Source: Variovorax soli NBRC 106424 (GTDB lineage: Bacteria > Pseudomonadota > Gammaproteobacteria > Burkholderiales > Burkholderiaceae_C). From it: DNA of 36,740 bases. Under the pieces are notes generated by a model. It was not told the DNA's origin, did not search any database, and worked only from the letters and a program-made list of their open reading frames with translations. A program made the translations under genes and the position numbers. Below are positions 29,485 through 36,740 of this stretch, piece after piece; position 1 is the stretch's first letter, and each line of letters opens with the position of its first letter. Location of the stretch: contig NZ_BCUU01000052.1 in assembly GCF_001591385.1 (NCBI RefSeq), forward strand, positions 1 to 36,740, in the 5' to 3' direction.

Positions 29485-29490
29485 ATTTTA
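29485..29490 (-). promoter_or_regulatory. Possible lysS promoter, -10 element
   Basis: The minus strand reads TAAAAT in the GC-rich 111-base gap between the LON-domain gene and lysS. There is no convincing -35. A small hairpin TGCCC/GGGCA (29449-29461) lies in the resulting leader. Confidence 0.35.
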
Positions 29491-29517
29491 TCCGGCCCCT
29501 TGCCGGCGCGGAGGCGC

Positions 29518-30159
29518 TCAGGCGATGCCGTGGCGCGAGAGCAGATCGGCCACCAGTTCCAGCCGCATCAGCGGGCTCTCCAGCTCCATCAGGCGCTGCT
29601 TGAGCTCGGTTTGCATGGGCAGCAGCTCGCACCAGCGGTTGGCCACCCAGCCGCAGTCGTCGAAGCGGAAGGGCTCGGCCAACGGCAGGCGGACGTCGTC
29701 ACGGCCTTCGGCCACGCGGCGTGCCTCGAGCGTGTCGACCAGGCGCTTCAAGGCCTGCGACACGTGCACGAGGTCGTCCGGCACCGGCAGCGGCAGGTCG
29801 TCCGCGAGCCATTCGACCTCGCCGGTCCACAGGCCGTTCTTCTGCTGCGTGCTGCCATGCACCCGGAAGCGCCGCATGCCGGCGCATTCGATGTGCAGCA
29901 GGGCTGGCTGCGGCGCCTCGAAGCGGCGGATTTCGGCCAGCGTGCCGATGGTAGCGAAGCGCTCCGCTTCGGCGCCTGCCACGCGCACCTCCGAGCCTTG
30001 CGTGAGCGCAACGACGCCGAAGGGCGCCCCTGCCTTGTGCGCTTCGCCGATCATGCGCAGGTAGCGCACCTCGAAGATGCGCAGCGGCAGCAGGCCGCCG
30101 GGGTACAGGACGCTGCCCAGCGGGAACAGGGGGAGGGTGGTCAGGGAAGGGGATGTCAT
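29518..30159 (-). CDS. LON peptidase substrate-binding-domain protein
   Basis: 213 aa made essentially of the N-terminal (LAN) domain of Lon, without ATPase or protease parts. It begins LPLFPLGSVLYPGGLLPLRIFEVRYLRMI, the LON-domain hallmark, followed by GVVALTQG and TIGTLAEIRRFE. The C-terminal half is helical. Such stand-alone proteins are widespread in betaproteobacteria and have no defined role. ATG at 30159 was chosen over a start at 30216 because the domain begins within a few residues of it. It is divergent from the YggT-family gene, 55 bases away. Confidence 0.88.
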   Translation of the reverse strand: MTSPSLTTLPLFPLGSVLYPGGLLPLRIFEVRYLRMIGEAHKAGAPFGVVALTQGSEVRVAGAEAERFATIGTLAEIRRFEAPQPALLHIECAGMRRFRVHGSTQQKNGLWTGEVEWLADDLPLPVPDDLVHVSQALKRLVDTLEARRVAEGRDDVRLPLAEPFRFDDCGWVANRWCELLPMQTELKQRLMELESPLMRLELVADLLSRHGIA

Positions 30160-30214
30160 GAAGAAAGGCGTCCGCGGCTGGCTATCATCGCACTCCCTTC
30201 CCAAGCGGAATGCC

Positions 30215-30778
30215 ATGCTCTACCAGATTCCCTCGTTTCTTCTCGATGTGATCACGGGCCTGTTCGGTGGCGCGTGCCTGCTGCGGCTGTACATGCAGTA
30301 CCACCGCGTGCCTTTTGGCAACCCGCTCGGGCGCTTCGTCTTTGCCATCACCGACTGGATCGTGCTGCCGCTGCGGCGCGTCGTGCCGGCCTTCCGCCGC
30401 TGGGACCTGGCCAGCCTGATTGCCGCGTGGCTGCTGGTGCTGGTCAAGTTCCTGCTGCTTTTCCTGCTGATCGGCGCCGGCGGTGGCTATGCCAAGCTGC
30501 CGCTGCTGTCCGTGTTCGGGCTTCTGCAGCTTGCGGTGTCGGGGCTGACGGCCCTGCTGATCGTCTACGCGATTCTTTCGTGGATCCCGACCGCCTCGTC
30601 CATGCTGCAGGACCTGGTGGGCCGGCTGGCCGAGCCGCTGGTGCGGCCGGTGCGCAAGCTGATCCCGCTGGTGGGGGGCGTGGACCTGTCGCCGCTGGTG
30701 GTGATCGTGCTGCTGCAGATCGTGGCCATCATCCTGGGCGACGGCCTGGCCTGGGCCTACGGAATGGGCCGGCGCTGA
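30215..30778 (+). CDS. YggT family integral membrane protein
   Basis: 187 aa with two copies of the YggT unit, each two membrane helices around a short amphipathic segment. Copy one contains LLRLYMQYHRVPFGNPLGRFVFAITDWIVLPLRR (the typical N-P-x-G and pairing with L-P-L-R-R). Copy two contains AILSWIPTASSMLQ and RPVRKLIPLVGGVDLSPLVVIVLLQI. The family is linked to osmotic tolerance and often lies near cell-division or pilus genes; the function here is open. ATG at 30215 starts the first unit; a weak TATCAT (30183-30188) lies upstream. Confidence 0.88.
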   Translation: MLYQIPSFLLDVITGLFGGACLLRLYMQYHRVPFGNPLGRFVFAITDWIVLPLRRVVPAFRRWDLASLIAAWLLVLVKFLLLFLLIGAGGGYAKLPLLSVFGLLQLAVSGLTALLIVYAILSWIPTASSMLQDLVGRLAEPLVRPVRKLIPLVGGVDLSPLVVIVLLQIVAIILGDGLAWAYGMGRR

Positions 30779-30788
30779 CCTCAAACAA

Positions 30789-30815
30789 AAACAGGGGCCT
30801 CACGGGCCCCTGTTT
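30789..30815. terminator. Bidirectional terminator between yggT-like gene and accD
   Basis: AAACAGGGGCC (30789-30799) and GGCCCCTGTTT (30805-30815) form a perfect 11-bp stem around TCACG. On the minus strand the stem continues into TTTTTGTTTGA-like sequence, a strong terminator for accD. On the plus strand it ends with only TTT, so it is weaker for the YggT-family gene. Confidence 0.85.
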
Positions 30816-30832
30816 CCTGGTGGATCGGCCGC

Positions 30833-31705
30833 TCAGATGACGGCGTCGGCCGGCTGGCGCAGCAGCATGGCCAGCGTGTCGGCAATGGTCTTGCGCAGTT
30901 CGCGGCGGTCGCAGATGAAGTCGATGGCGCCCTTGGTCTGCAGGAATTCCGCGCGCTGGAAGCCTTCGGGCAAGGTCACGCGCACGGTGGATTCGATCAC
31001 GCGCGGGCCGGCAAAGCCGATCAGCGCCTTGGGCTCGGCAATGACGACGTCGCCCATGAAGGCGAAGCCGGCACTCACGCCGCCCATGGTCGGGTCGGTC
31101 AGCACGCTGATGTAGGGCAGGCCCTTCTTGGCCAGGCGCGTGAGGGCGGCGTTGGTCTTGGCCATCTGCATCAGCGAGAGCAGGCCTTCCTGCATGCGCG
31201 CGCCGCCGGTGGCGGTGAAGCAGATGAAGGGCACCTTCTGCTCGATGGCCGTTTCGACGCCGCGCACGAAGCGCTCGCCCACCACGCTGCCCATGCTGCC
31301 GCCCATGAACTCGAACTCGAAGCAGGCCACTACGGCATTGATGCTGTGGATGGCGCCGCCCATCACCACGAGTGCGTCGGTTTCGCCGGTGTTCTCCAGC
31401 GCTTCCTTCAGGCGTTCGGGGTACTTGCGGCTGTCCTTGAACTTGAGCGCGTCCACCGGCAGCACTTCCTGGCCGATCTCGTAGCGGCCCTCGGGATCGA
31501 GGAAGGCGTCGAGGCGGGCACGCGCGCCGATGCGGTGATGGTGCGCGCAGCTCGGGCAGACGTTCTGGTTGTGTTCCAGGTCGGTCTTGTAGAGCACCGT
31601 CTCGCAGCTCGGGCACTTGATCCAGAGGCCTTCGGGCATCTGGCGGCGCTCGCTCGGATCGGTCGGGGTGATCTTGGGGGGGAGAAGTTTTTCTAGCCAG
31701 CTCAT
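30833..31705 (-). CDS. accD: Acetyl-CoA carboxylase carboxyltransferase subunit beta
   Basis: 290 aa subunit that with AccA transfers the carboxyl group from biotin to acetyl-CoA, the committed step of fatty-acid synthesis. An N-terminal zinc ribbon holds Cys31, Cys34, Cys50 and Cys53. The crotonase-like core has [27 protein letters not shown] and [13 protein letters not shown]. It is the last gene of the fimV-truA-trpF-trpB-trpA-accD series and stops just before a strong terminator. folC, which often follows accD in related genomes, is not present here. Confidence 0.97.
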   Translation of the reverse strand: MSWLEKLLPPKITPTDPSERRQMPEGLWIKCPSCETVLYKTDLEHNQNVCPSCAHHHRIGARARLDAFLDPEGRYEIGQEVLPVDALKFKDSRKYPERLKEALENTGETDALVVMGGAIHSINAVVACFEFEFMGGSMGSVVGERFVRGVETAIEQKVPFICFTATGGARMQEGLLSLMQMAKTNAALTRLAKKGLPYISVLTDPTMGGVSAGFAFMGDVVIAEPKALIGFAGPRVIESTVRVTLPEGFQRAEFLQTKGAIDFICDRRELRKTIADTLAMLLRQPADAVI

Positions 31706-31751
31706 GCTGTCACTCCTGGTGGGTGAGGGCTGTATTTTGCCAAATGCCGTC

Positions 31752-32609
31752 TCAACGCCCTGAGGCGTTCTTCGCGGTGTTGGCCGGCAGGGCGTCGAGG
31801 GCCTCGCGGATGCCGGCCAGGAACTCGTCCACCAGCGGCACCACGCGCTCGCGGGGGGCGTCTTCGATGAGCTGGATGATCTTGCTGCCGATCACCACCG
31901 CGTCGGCGGCGCTGCCGATGGCCTGCGCGGTCTTCGCATCGCGGATGCCGAAGCCCACGCCCACCGGAATCTTCACGTACTCGCGGATGCGCGGCAGCAT
32001 CTGGCCGACGGCCTCGGTGTCGAGGTGGCCAGCGCCGGTCACGCCCTTGAGCGACACGTAGTAGACATAGCCCGAGGCGATGCGCGCCACCTGCGCCATG
32101 CGCTCGGGCGTGCTCGTGGGAGCCAGCAGGAAGATCAGGTCGATGCCCTTCGCGCGCAGCTGCTGCGCAAAGGCTTCGCATTCTTCCGGCGGGTAGTCCA
32201 CCACCAGCAGGCCGTCCACGCCGGCCGCGGCCGCATCGCGGATGAAGGCGCCCTGGCCGTGCTTCTGGTCGTAGCGTTCCACGGGATTGGCATAGCCCAT
32301 CAGCACCACGGGCGTGGTGGCGTCTTTTTCGCGGAAGGCGGCCACCATCTGCAGCACCTGGACCATGCCGATGCCCAGCGCCAGGGCGGCTTCGCCGGCT
32401 TTCTGGATCACCGGGCCGTCGGCCATGGGGTCGGAGAAGGGAACACCCAGCTCGATCACGTCGGCGCCGGCGGCGACCATGCCGTGCATCAGTTCGGGCG
32501 TGACGTCGGCGTACGGGAAACCGGCCGTCACATAGGGGATGAGGGCGCGGCGGCCCTCGGCCTTGAGCTTGTCGAAGGTGGCAGCAATCCTGTGGGTGGT
32601 GGGGCTCAT
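31752..32609 (-). CDS. trpA: Tryptophan synthase alpha subunit
   Basis: 285 aa. Splits indole-3-glycerol phosphate to indole, which channels to TrpB. The catalytic residues are Glu53 in [11 protein letters not shown] and Asp64 in [40 protein letters not shown] and GVGFGIRDA are family landmarks. ATG at 32609 overlaps the trpB stop by one base; an in-frame GTG at 32612 is the alternative. The gap to accD is 46 bases. Confidence 0.96.
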   Translation of the reverse strand: MSPTTHRIAATFDKLKAEGRRALIPYVTAGFPYADVTPELMHGMVAAGADVIELGVPFSDPMADGPVIQKAGEAALALGIGMVQVLQMVAAFREKDATTPVVLMGYANPVERYDQKHGQGAFIRDAAAAGVDGLLVVDYPPEECEAFAQQLRAKGIDLIFLLAPTSTPERMAQVARIASGYVYYVSLKGVTGAGHLDTEAVGQMLPRIREYVKIPVGVGFGIRDAKTAQAIGSAADAVVIGSKIIQLIEDAPRERVVPLVDEFLAGIREALDALPANTAKNASGR

Positions 32610-33883
32610 CACTTGCCTCCCTTCACCGACAGGCCGCGCATGGACGGCCGGTCATAGAAGTCCACGCCCGACAGGTCGGCCATGGTGCCGATGTCCTTGT
32701 CGCCGCGGCCGGAGAGATTGACCAGGATCGACTGGTCCGGCCGCATGGTCTTGGCCAGCTTGAGCGCATAAGCCACCGCGTGGCTCGATTCCAGCGCCGG
32801 GATAATGCCCTCGGTGCGGCACAGGTAGTGGAAGGCTTCCAGCGCTTCCTTGTCGGTGATGCCGACGTACTCAGCGCGGCCGATGTCCGCCAGGTAGGCA
32901 TGCTCGGGGCCGACGCCGGGGTAGTCCAGGCCGGCGCTGATGCTGTGCGTCTCGGTGATCTGTCCGTTGTCGTCCTGCAGCAGGTAAGTGCGGTTGCCGT
33001 GCAGCACGCCCGGGCTGCCGCGCAGGATGGAGGCGGAATGCTTGCCGCTGTCCAGGCCTTCGCCGGCGGCCTCGACGCCCACCAGGCGCGTGTTCTCGAA
33101 CGGGATGTACGGGTAGAAGATGCCCATGGCGTTGCTGCCGCCGCCCACGCAGGCCACCACCACGTCGGGCTGCTTGCCTTGCATCTCGCCGGTGATGCCC
33201 TGCTGGGCCAGCATGCCGGGCATCTGCTCGATGCACTCGTTGCCGATCACGCTCTGGAAATCGCGCACCATGGTCGGGTAGGGGTGCGGGCCGGCCACGG
33301 TGCCGATGATGTAGAAGGTGTCTTCGACGTTGGTGACCCAGTCGCGCATGGCCTCGTTCAGCGCGTCCTTCAGGGTGCGGCTGCCCGACTCCACCGGCAC
33401 CACGGTGGCGCCCAGCAGGTTCATGCGGTAGACGTTGGGGCTCTGGCGCTTGACGTCTTCCGCGCCCATGTACACCACGCATTCGAGGCCGTAGCGGGCG
33501 CAGATGGTGGCGGTGGCCACACCGTGCTGGCCGGCGCCGGTCTCTGCGATGACGCGCGGCTTGCCCATGCGGCGTGCGAGCATGGCCTGGCCGATGGTGT
33601 TGTTCACCTTGTGGGCGCCGGTGTGGTTGAGGTCTTCGCGCTTGAGGTAGATCTGCGCACCGCCCATCTCGCGGCTGGAGCGCGCCGCATGGTAGATGGG
33701 CGAAGGCCGGCCCACGAAATGCGCCAGCTCGTAGCGGAATTCGGCCAGGAAGTCGGGGTCGTTCTTGTAGCGCTCGTACGCATCGCGCAACTGGTTGATG
33801 GCGTGCGTGAGCGTTTCGCTGGCGAAGGTGCCGCCGTACGTGCCGAAATGGCCGCTGGCGTCGGGTTGCTGGTAATCGAACAT
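32609..33883 (-). CDS. trpB: Tryptophan synthase beta subunit
   Basis: 424 aa PLP enzyme that joins indole and serine to tryptophan. The PLP lysine is Lys92 in [11 protein letters not shown]. The phosphate-binding loop is [22 protein letters not shown] and the end [11 protein letters not shown] are typical. ATG at 33883 gives the normal N-terminus ([10 protein letters not shown] follows); a longer frame to 33934 is not supported. It lies 78 bases after trpF. Confidence 0.97.
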   Translation of the reverse strand: MFDYQQPDASGHFGTYGGTFASETLTHAINQLRDAYERYKNDPDFLAEFRYELAHFVGRPSPIYHAARSSREMGGAQIYLKREDLNHTGAHKVNNTIGQAMLARRMGKPRVIAETGAGQHGVATATICARYGLECVVYMGAEDVKRQSPNVYRMNLLGATVVPVESGSRTLKDALNEAMRDWVTNVEDTFYIIGTVAGPHPYPTMVRDFQSVIGNECIEQMPGMLAQQGITGEMQGKQPDVVVACVGGGSNAMGIFYPYIPFENTRLVGVEAAGEGLDSGKHSASILRGSPGVLHGNRTYLLQDDNGQITETHSISAGLDYPGVGPEHAYLADIGRAEYVGITDKEALEAFHYLCRTEGIIPALESSHAVAYALKLAKTMRPDQSILVNLSGRGDKDIGTMADLSGVDFYDRPSMRGLSVKGGK

Positions 33884-33961
33884 GGTGTTTCTGATGCCTC
33901 GATGGTTGCCGGCACGACCGGCTCCATTCGACAAAGAAGGAAGGAGGCGGTGGGCCAGCGC

Positions 33962-34642
33962 TTACTGGGAGGCGAAAGCGTCGGCGGCCCGCACGGCCGC
34001 GACGAATTCGCGGATCTTGCCGGCGTCCTTGATGCCCTTGGAGGCTTCCACGCCGGAACTCACGTCAACGGCCAGCGTCTTGCAACGCGGCCGCAGCACG
34101 CGAATGCCATCGCCGACGTTGGCAGGCGTCAACCCACCAGACAAGACGAGGTGAGCGTTTGCGACGTGTGGAAGGAGTGACCAATCGAATGCCTTGCCGC
34201 CTCCGCCGTATCCCTCGACATGGGCGTCGAGCAGGATGGCCTGGGCGTCTGAGAAATCCTGGGCGTATTTTACGAGGTCGAAGTCGATTCCGGACGGACC
34301 GAGCGGAATCCGGGCGGCGCGCATGAACCGGTGGCCTGCGGCGGCGGCACGGCATTGAGCAGGCGTTTCGTCGCCATGGAACTGCGCCATGGCACCGGCA
34401 ACGGCGGCAAGGGCACGATGGGACACGGCCGGATCCTCGTTGACGAAAAGCAGCACCGGCGTCACGAACGGCGGCAGGCGCGATGCCAGCTCGGCCGCCC
34501 GTTCGATGCTGACGGCGCGCGGGCTCTTGGGATAGAGCACGAAGCCGACGGCATCGGCACCCGCGGCCACCGCCGCATCCACGTCCTGCTCGCGGGTCAG
34601 GCCGCAGATCTTGATGCGCGTGCGGGTCGGTTGGTCACTCAT
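33962..34642 (-). CDS. trpF: Phosphoribosylanthranilate isomerase
   Basis: 226 aa TIM-barrel enzyme for the third step of tryptophan synthesis after chorismate. The general base Cys13 is in KICGLT, and the general acid Asp is in LLDAHVEGYGGGGKAFDW. GFVLYPKSPR, FHGDE, LSGGLTPANV and VDVSSGVEASKGIKD are family motifs. Single-domain TrpF, not fused to TrpC. ATG overlaps the truA stop by 4 bases. Confidence 0.97.
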   Translation of the reverse strand: MSDQPTRTRIKICGLTREQDVDAAVAAGADAVGFVLYPKSPRAVSIERAAELASRLPPFVTPVLLFVNEDPAVSHRALAAVAGAMAQFHGDETPAQCRAAAAGHRFMRAARIPLGPSGIDFDLVKYAQDFSDAQAILLDAHVEGYGGGGKAFDWSLLPHVANAHLVLSGGLTPANVGDGIRVLRPRCKTLAVDVSSGVEASKGIKDAGKIREFVAAVRAADAFASQ

Positions 34643-35451
34643 GACAGGCCATGATACGCAGCCGCGCCCGAGCCCACCGTCACTTCGGGCGGGAGACCCC
34701 ACTGCGGCCCGTATTGCGGCCCGACGAAATAGAGCCCGGCCGGCGAAAAGGTCGGCGCGGCGATCAGGCGGCTGCGGGCGGCCAGCACCTCGGCCATCCA
34801 CTCTGGCTTGGCCTGTCCCTGCCCGATGCGAACCAGGCAGCCCATGATGTTGCGGATCATGTGGTGCAGGAAGGCGTCGGCCTCGAACTCGAAATACCAG
34901 CGGCAGCGCTCGTCCGGCGAATCGCGTCGGATCTCGATGCGGCGAAGCTCTTTCACCGGCGACAGGGCCTGGCAGGCCGAAGCGCGGAAGGAACTGAAGT
35001 CGTGTTGCCCGATGAGGATCTGCGCGGCGGCCCGCATGCTGTCTCCGTCGAGCGGGTACATGGTCCAGCCGATGCGCCCTGCATCGATGCTGGGCCGCAC
35101 CGGCGACTGCGAGAGCACATAGAGGTAGCGGCGCCCGACGGCGCTTGCGCGGCAATGGAACTCCCTCGGCACCACCTGGGCCCACTGCACCGCGATGTCT
35201 TCAGGCAGGTACCTGTTCGTGCCGCGCACCCATGAGAAAGGCGTGCGCTCGACCTCGGTGTCGAAGTGCACGACCTGCATGAGGCCGTGCACGCCGGAGT
35301 CCGTGCGGCCCGCGCACAAGGTGGAGATGCGAGAAGCAGCGAAGGCCGCGAGCGCGGCCTCCAGCTTGTCTTGCACCGTCTTGCCCGATGGCTGGCTTTG
35401 CCAGCCGTCGTATGCGCGACCCAGATATCGAACGCCGAGGGCCAGCCTCAC
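34639..35451 (-). CDS. truA: tRNA pseudouridine(38-40) synthase TruA
   Basis: 270 aa. Modifies positions 38-40 in the tRNA anticodon arm. The catalytic Asp51 is in CAGRTDSGVHG. YDGWQSQP, RYLYVLS, QHDFSSFRAS and HHMIRNIMGCLVRIG are standard. The start is GTG at 35451 with a GAGGG ribosome-binding site 8 bases ahead on the minus strand. It lies between fimV and trpF, a conserved order in betaproteobacteria. Confidence 0.96.
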   Translation of the reverse strand: MRLALGVRYLGRAYDGWQSQPSGKTVQDKLEAALAAFAASRISTLCAGRTDSGVHGLMQVVHFDTEVERTPFSWVRGTNRYLPEDIAVQWAQVVPREFHCRASAVGRRYLYVLSQSPVRPSIDAGRIGWTMYPLDGDSMRAAAQILIGQHDFSSFRASACQALSPVKELRRIEIRRDSPDERCRWYFEFEADAFLHHMIRNIMGCLVRIGQGQAKPEWMAEVLAARSRLIAAPTFSPAGLYFVGPQYGPQWGLPPEVTVGSGAAAYHGLS

Positions 35452-35475
35452 CCGTCAACCCTCAAGCAAGACCCC

Positions 35476-36740
35476 TCAGCGCAGTTGGCCGAGCAACTGC
35501 TGCGCTTGCGCGCGCAGGTCGCCCGAGCTTTCGGCGGCCACTTCCTCGACCAGCGAGCGGGCGCCCTCGGCATCGCCCAGCGCATGCAGTTCGCGCGCCA
35601 GCGTGAGCTTGATGGCGTGCGGGTTCTCGCCGCTGTCCTCGAAGGCGGGCTCCAGGCGGGCCGGCGAGGTGTTGGTGCCCAGCGATCCGCCGCGGGTGCT
35701 CATGTCGAATTCGACAAAGCCCGAGTCGCCGGGCAGGCCAGCGCGCAGGGTGGCGGGCTGGGTGTGCTCCTCGTCGTCCGCCAGGCGGGGGGCGCGGCGG
35801 GCCGAGGGCTCCAGGGCGGCGGGTGCCGTGTCGAAATCGTTTTCCAGTTCGGCGGCGTGGCGGCCGCCGCCGTTGATCGCTGTACGCGTGGCTGCTGCGG
35901 CGGCAGCCACCGGGGCGGCCAGGGGCGGCAGGCTGGCGGTCAGCGGCGACGGCTGGGTCGTCGGCTTGGTGGAGGGCTTGTCCAGCTCCAGGTCGAAATC
36001 CAGCGGCGCGACCGAGGGCACGAAGGCCGGGGCCGGCGCAGCAGGCGGGGGCGGCGCGACCGGCTTTACGGCGACCGGTGCAGGCGCCGCCTGCGTAGGC
36101 GCTGGGGCAGCGGCCGACGCACCGGAAGGCTGGTACAGCGGGTTGCCCGGGTCCAGGTCGCGGCCCAGTTCGACCACGCGGGCCCATTCGGTGCCCGAAC
36201 CGCCTGTGAGCTTGTGTACGTCCGAGGCCAGGGCTTCGTAGGCACGCAGATCGCGGCGCTTGGCGTGGATCTCGAGCAGCTTCAGGTGGATGGCCGTGCG
36301 CTCGGGGTTGATGCGCAGCGCTTCGCGCAGGATTTCCTCGGCCTGCAGGTCGCGGCCGTAGGCCAGGTACACGTCGGCTTCGGCCACCGGGTCGACGTCG
36401 CCTGCATCCAGTTGGCTGGGCGAATAGGACATCGACGACGTGGCCGACAGGCTCTGGTTCTTGGTGTCGACCGATTCGCCACCGCTGGCACCGAAGAAGG
36501 AGTCCTTCGGAATGCGGCTTTCCAGGAAGATGCTTTCGCTGGCATTGGCACGGCGGCGGCTGGCGACGCGGTAGCCCAGCCAGCCCAGCAGCAGGACGGC
36601 CAGTGCGCCGCCGCCGAGCACCAGCGGGTTCTCGAGCAGATCGTCGAAGAAGCCCTTGGGCGGAGGAGGCGGCGGCGCGGCCACCTTGGGCTTGGGCGGC
36701 GTGACAGCCGCGGGCGGTGTTGCGGGTGCCGGTGCCGGTG
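35476..36740 (-). CDS. fimV: FimV-like pilus/motility protein, C-terminal part (partial)
   Basis: About 421 residues, open at the right edge. The visible part begins in Pro/Ala-rich linker, then one transmembrane helix (starting LVLGGGALAVLLLGWLGY), then a Ser-rich cytoplasmic segment. A TPR-like block follows (DPVAEADVYLAYGRDLQAEEILREALRINPE in order of elements), then another long Ala/Pro linker. It ends with the FimV C-terminal domain (IKLTLARELHALGDAEGARSLVEEV, then QAQQLLGQLR). FimV/TspA proteins bind peptidoglycan through an N-terminal LysM domain (outside the window) and promote type IV pilus assembly. The C-terminal block and position before truA support the call. Confidence 0.9.
   Translation of the reverse strand, partial: PAPAPATPPAAVTPPKPKVAAPPPPPPKGFFDDLLENPLVLGGGALAVLLLGWLGYRVASRRRANASESIFLESRIPKDSFFGASGGESVDTKNQSLSATSSMSYSPSQLDAGDVDPVAEADVYLAYGRDLQAEEILREALRINPERTAIHLKLLEIHAKRRDLRAYEALASDVHKLTGGSGTEWARVVELGRDLDPGNPLYQPSGASAAAPAPTQAAPAPVAVKPVAPPPPAAPAPAFVPSVAPLDFDLELDKPSTKPTTQPSPLTASLPPLAAPVAAAAAATRTAINGGGRHAAELENDFDTAPAALEPSARRAPRLADDEEHTQPATLRAGLPGDSGFVEFDMSTRGGSLGTNTSPARLEPAFEDSGENPHAIKLTLARELHALGDAEGARSLVEEVAAESSGDLRAQAQQLLGQLR

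Overview
The window is a GC-rich, almost fully coding piece of a betaproteobacterial main chromosome. Protein sequences and gene order point to Burkholderiales, most likely Comamonadaceae (Variovorax/Ramlibacter-like). The genus is an inference from remembered gene order, not from a search. All intact genes are housekeeping or widely conserved. I saw no insertion sequence, prophage, CRISPR array, tRNA or rRNA gene, and no island of deviant composition. I did not find a new multi-gene system.

Layout. (1) 1-1678 (-): 5' part of rne, with a long hairpin-rich leader (1679-2241) whose candidate promoter lies inside the start of the divergent gene rluC. (2) 2227-5383 (+): rluC, a HAD phosphatase, a small Rieske protein and an SppA-like S49 peptidase. 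(3) 5392-7915 (-): an overlapping trio of a YceF-type Maf pyrophosphatase, a divergent RsmI-family methylase and an MFS transporter. (4) 7967-14476 (+): yceD, rpmF, plsX, fabH, fabD, fabG, acpP and fabF, the fatty-acid cluster, with a terminator-like attenuator between rpmF and plsX. (5) 14490-18903 (+): a YgfX/CptA-like membrane protein, rpoE, rseA, rseB and a DegP/MucD protease, forming the envelope-stress module. (6) 18904-19412: the most unusual non-coding stretch. It holds a terminator, an AT-rich block, an extended -10 promoter, DnaA-box-like motifs and a second strong terminator before lepA. (7) 19413-27320 (+): lepA, lepB, a DUF4845 gene, rnc, era, recO, pdxJ, acpS and nagZ, many with 1-4 base overlaps. 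(8) 27305-30159 (-): a YgjP-like metallopeptidase, lysS and a LON-substrate-binding-domain protein. (9) 30215-30778 (+): a YggT-family membrane protein. (10) 30833-36740 (-): fimV (partial), truA, trpF, trpB, trpA and accD, read leftward to a strong bidirectional terminator.

Functionally the window links membrane-lipid synthesis (plsX, fab genes, acpP, acpS, accD), envelope quality control (rpoE, rseA, rseB, mucD, sppA-like, lepB) and RNA or translation maturation (rne, rluC, rnc, era, lepA, truA, lysS, rpmF). The best leads are regulatory: the rne leader and nested divergent promoter, the mucD-lepA intergenic region, and the rpmF-plsX attenuator. At protein level, the divergent RsmI paralogue is the most interesting gene of unknown substrate.
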